A DNA stretch of 5,741 bases from Flavipsychrobacter stenotrophus (lineage in GTDB: Bacteria; Bacteroidota; Bacteroidia; Chitinophagales; Chitinophagaceae). The translations under genes and the position numbers were made by a program. Shown here one piece after another: positions 5,630 through 5,741 of the stretch (the first letter of the stretch is position 1; the number at the start of each line of letters is the position of its first letter). The stretch lies in the NCBI GenBank assembly GCA_947372365.1, contig CANBTK010000164.1, positions 1 through 5,741 of the forward strand. The letters run 5' to 3'. The notes beneath the pieces are model-generated. The model was not told the DNA's origin, ran no database searches, and was given only the letters and a program-made list of their open reading frames with translations.

Positions 5630-5636
5630 GCAGGTT

Positions 5637-5741
5637 ATGGAAGAAAATAAAAGGCAAAAACAGGTGGGGCAATTGCTGAATGAAGAAATGAGCAGCATCT
5701 TTCAGAAAGAAGGCATCAATATAGTGGAAGGCGGCATGGTG
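5637..5741 (+). CDS. rbfA: Ribosome-binding factor A (RbfA), N-terminal part, 3' end outside window
   Basis: Thirty-five codons are visible before the right edge. The start MEENKRQKQVGQLL, followed by a helix with NEEMSSIFQ and GINIVEGGMV, fits the N-terminus of Bacteroidota RbfA, where a basic S-K-R-Q-K-Q type segment leads into the first helix of the type II KH-like fold. RbfA binds the pre-30S subunit near the 5' end of 16S rRNA and is needed for late maturation and growth in the cold. The ATG at 5637 is placed directly behind a consensus promoter and no other in-frame start fits. The KH core is outside the window, so the call rests on the N-terminal resemblance only. Confidence 0.8.
   Translation, partial: MEENKRQKQVGQLLNEEMSSIFQKEGINIVEGGMV

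Larger units (their letters stand above)
5126..5636. other. Long AT-rich divergent intergenic region
   Basis: About 510 bp separate the kinase and rbfA starts. Roughly 5160-5355 is strikingly AT-rich compared with the flanking genes. It holds two CAAAAATA words (5225-5232, 5265-5272; TATTTTTG on the minus strand, formal -7 matches for the kinase but easy to get by chance in such DNA), inverted repeats at 5294-5313, 5418-5440 and 5480-5497, and the rbfA promoter. I see no tRNA, known structured RNA or coding frame worth calling. Confidence 0.6.

Noticed and set aside
1..5741. CRISPR array, insertion sequence, tRNA, rRNA or toxin-antitoxin pair
   Set aside because: No regularly spaced repeats, terminal inverted repeats with transposase, T-loop-like motifs with a cloverleaf, or small overlapping gene pairs were seen on either strand.

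Overview
The window looks like an ordinary chromosomal segment of a member of the Bacteroidota, most likely Chitinophagales or a relative. Three things point there. The IspH is the long form of about 410 residues. The clear promoter elements are of the Bacteroidota type (TAnnTTTG at -7), and the starts lack Shine-Dalgarno sequences. The orphan PAS-PAS histidine kinase carries the HNLR-type H-box common in that phylum. This assignment is inferred from protein and promoter style; I could not search a database.

Layout: (1) 1-376, minus strand, is the 5' part of a divergent ribose-phosphate pyrophosphokinase (PRPP synthetase) family gene that runs off the left edge. (2) 377-559 is a divergent promoter region with inverted repeats. 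(3) 560-1030, plus strand, encodes a small exported protein of unknown function. (4) 1036-2268, minus strand, is ispH, the last enzyme of the MEP isoprenoid pathway; it ends tail to tail with the previous gene, with only 5 bp between the stops. (5) 2269-2378 is a second divergent promoter region. (6) 2379-3254, plus strand, encodes an exported TraB/GumN-family (Tiki-like) putative metalloprotease. (7) 3255-3538 is a convergent gap with two stem-loops and no convincing gene. (8) 3539-5125, minus strand, is a soluble PAS-PAS sensor histidine kinase with no partner regulator in view. (9) 5126-5636 is a long, AT-rich divergent intergenic region with several inverted repeats and one very good promoter. 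(10) 5637 to the right edge, plus strand, is the start of rbfA (30S ribosome maturation).

No two adjacent genes share a strand, so I see no operon inside the window. The genes look like independent units: nucleotide precursor synthesis, isoprenoid synthesis, envelope proteins, signalling and ribosome assembly. I found no mobile element, CRISPR array, tRNA or rRNA. I did not find a convincing new multi-gene system. The points most worth following are the very short predicted leaders of ispH and rbfA, the altered ATP-binding motif of the PRPP synthetase-like protein, a recurring TAATGGT/ACCATTA word in intergenic DNA, and a terminator-like hairpin in the kinase-rbfA gap with no annotated gene to terminate.
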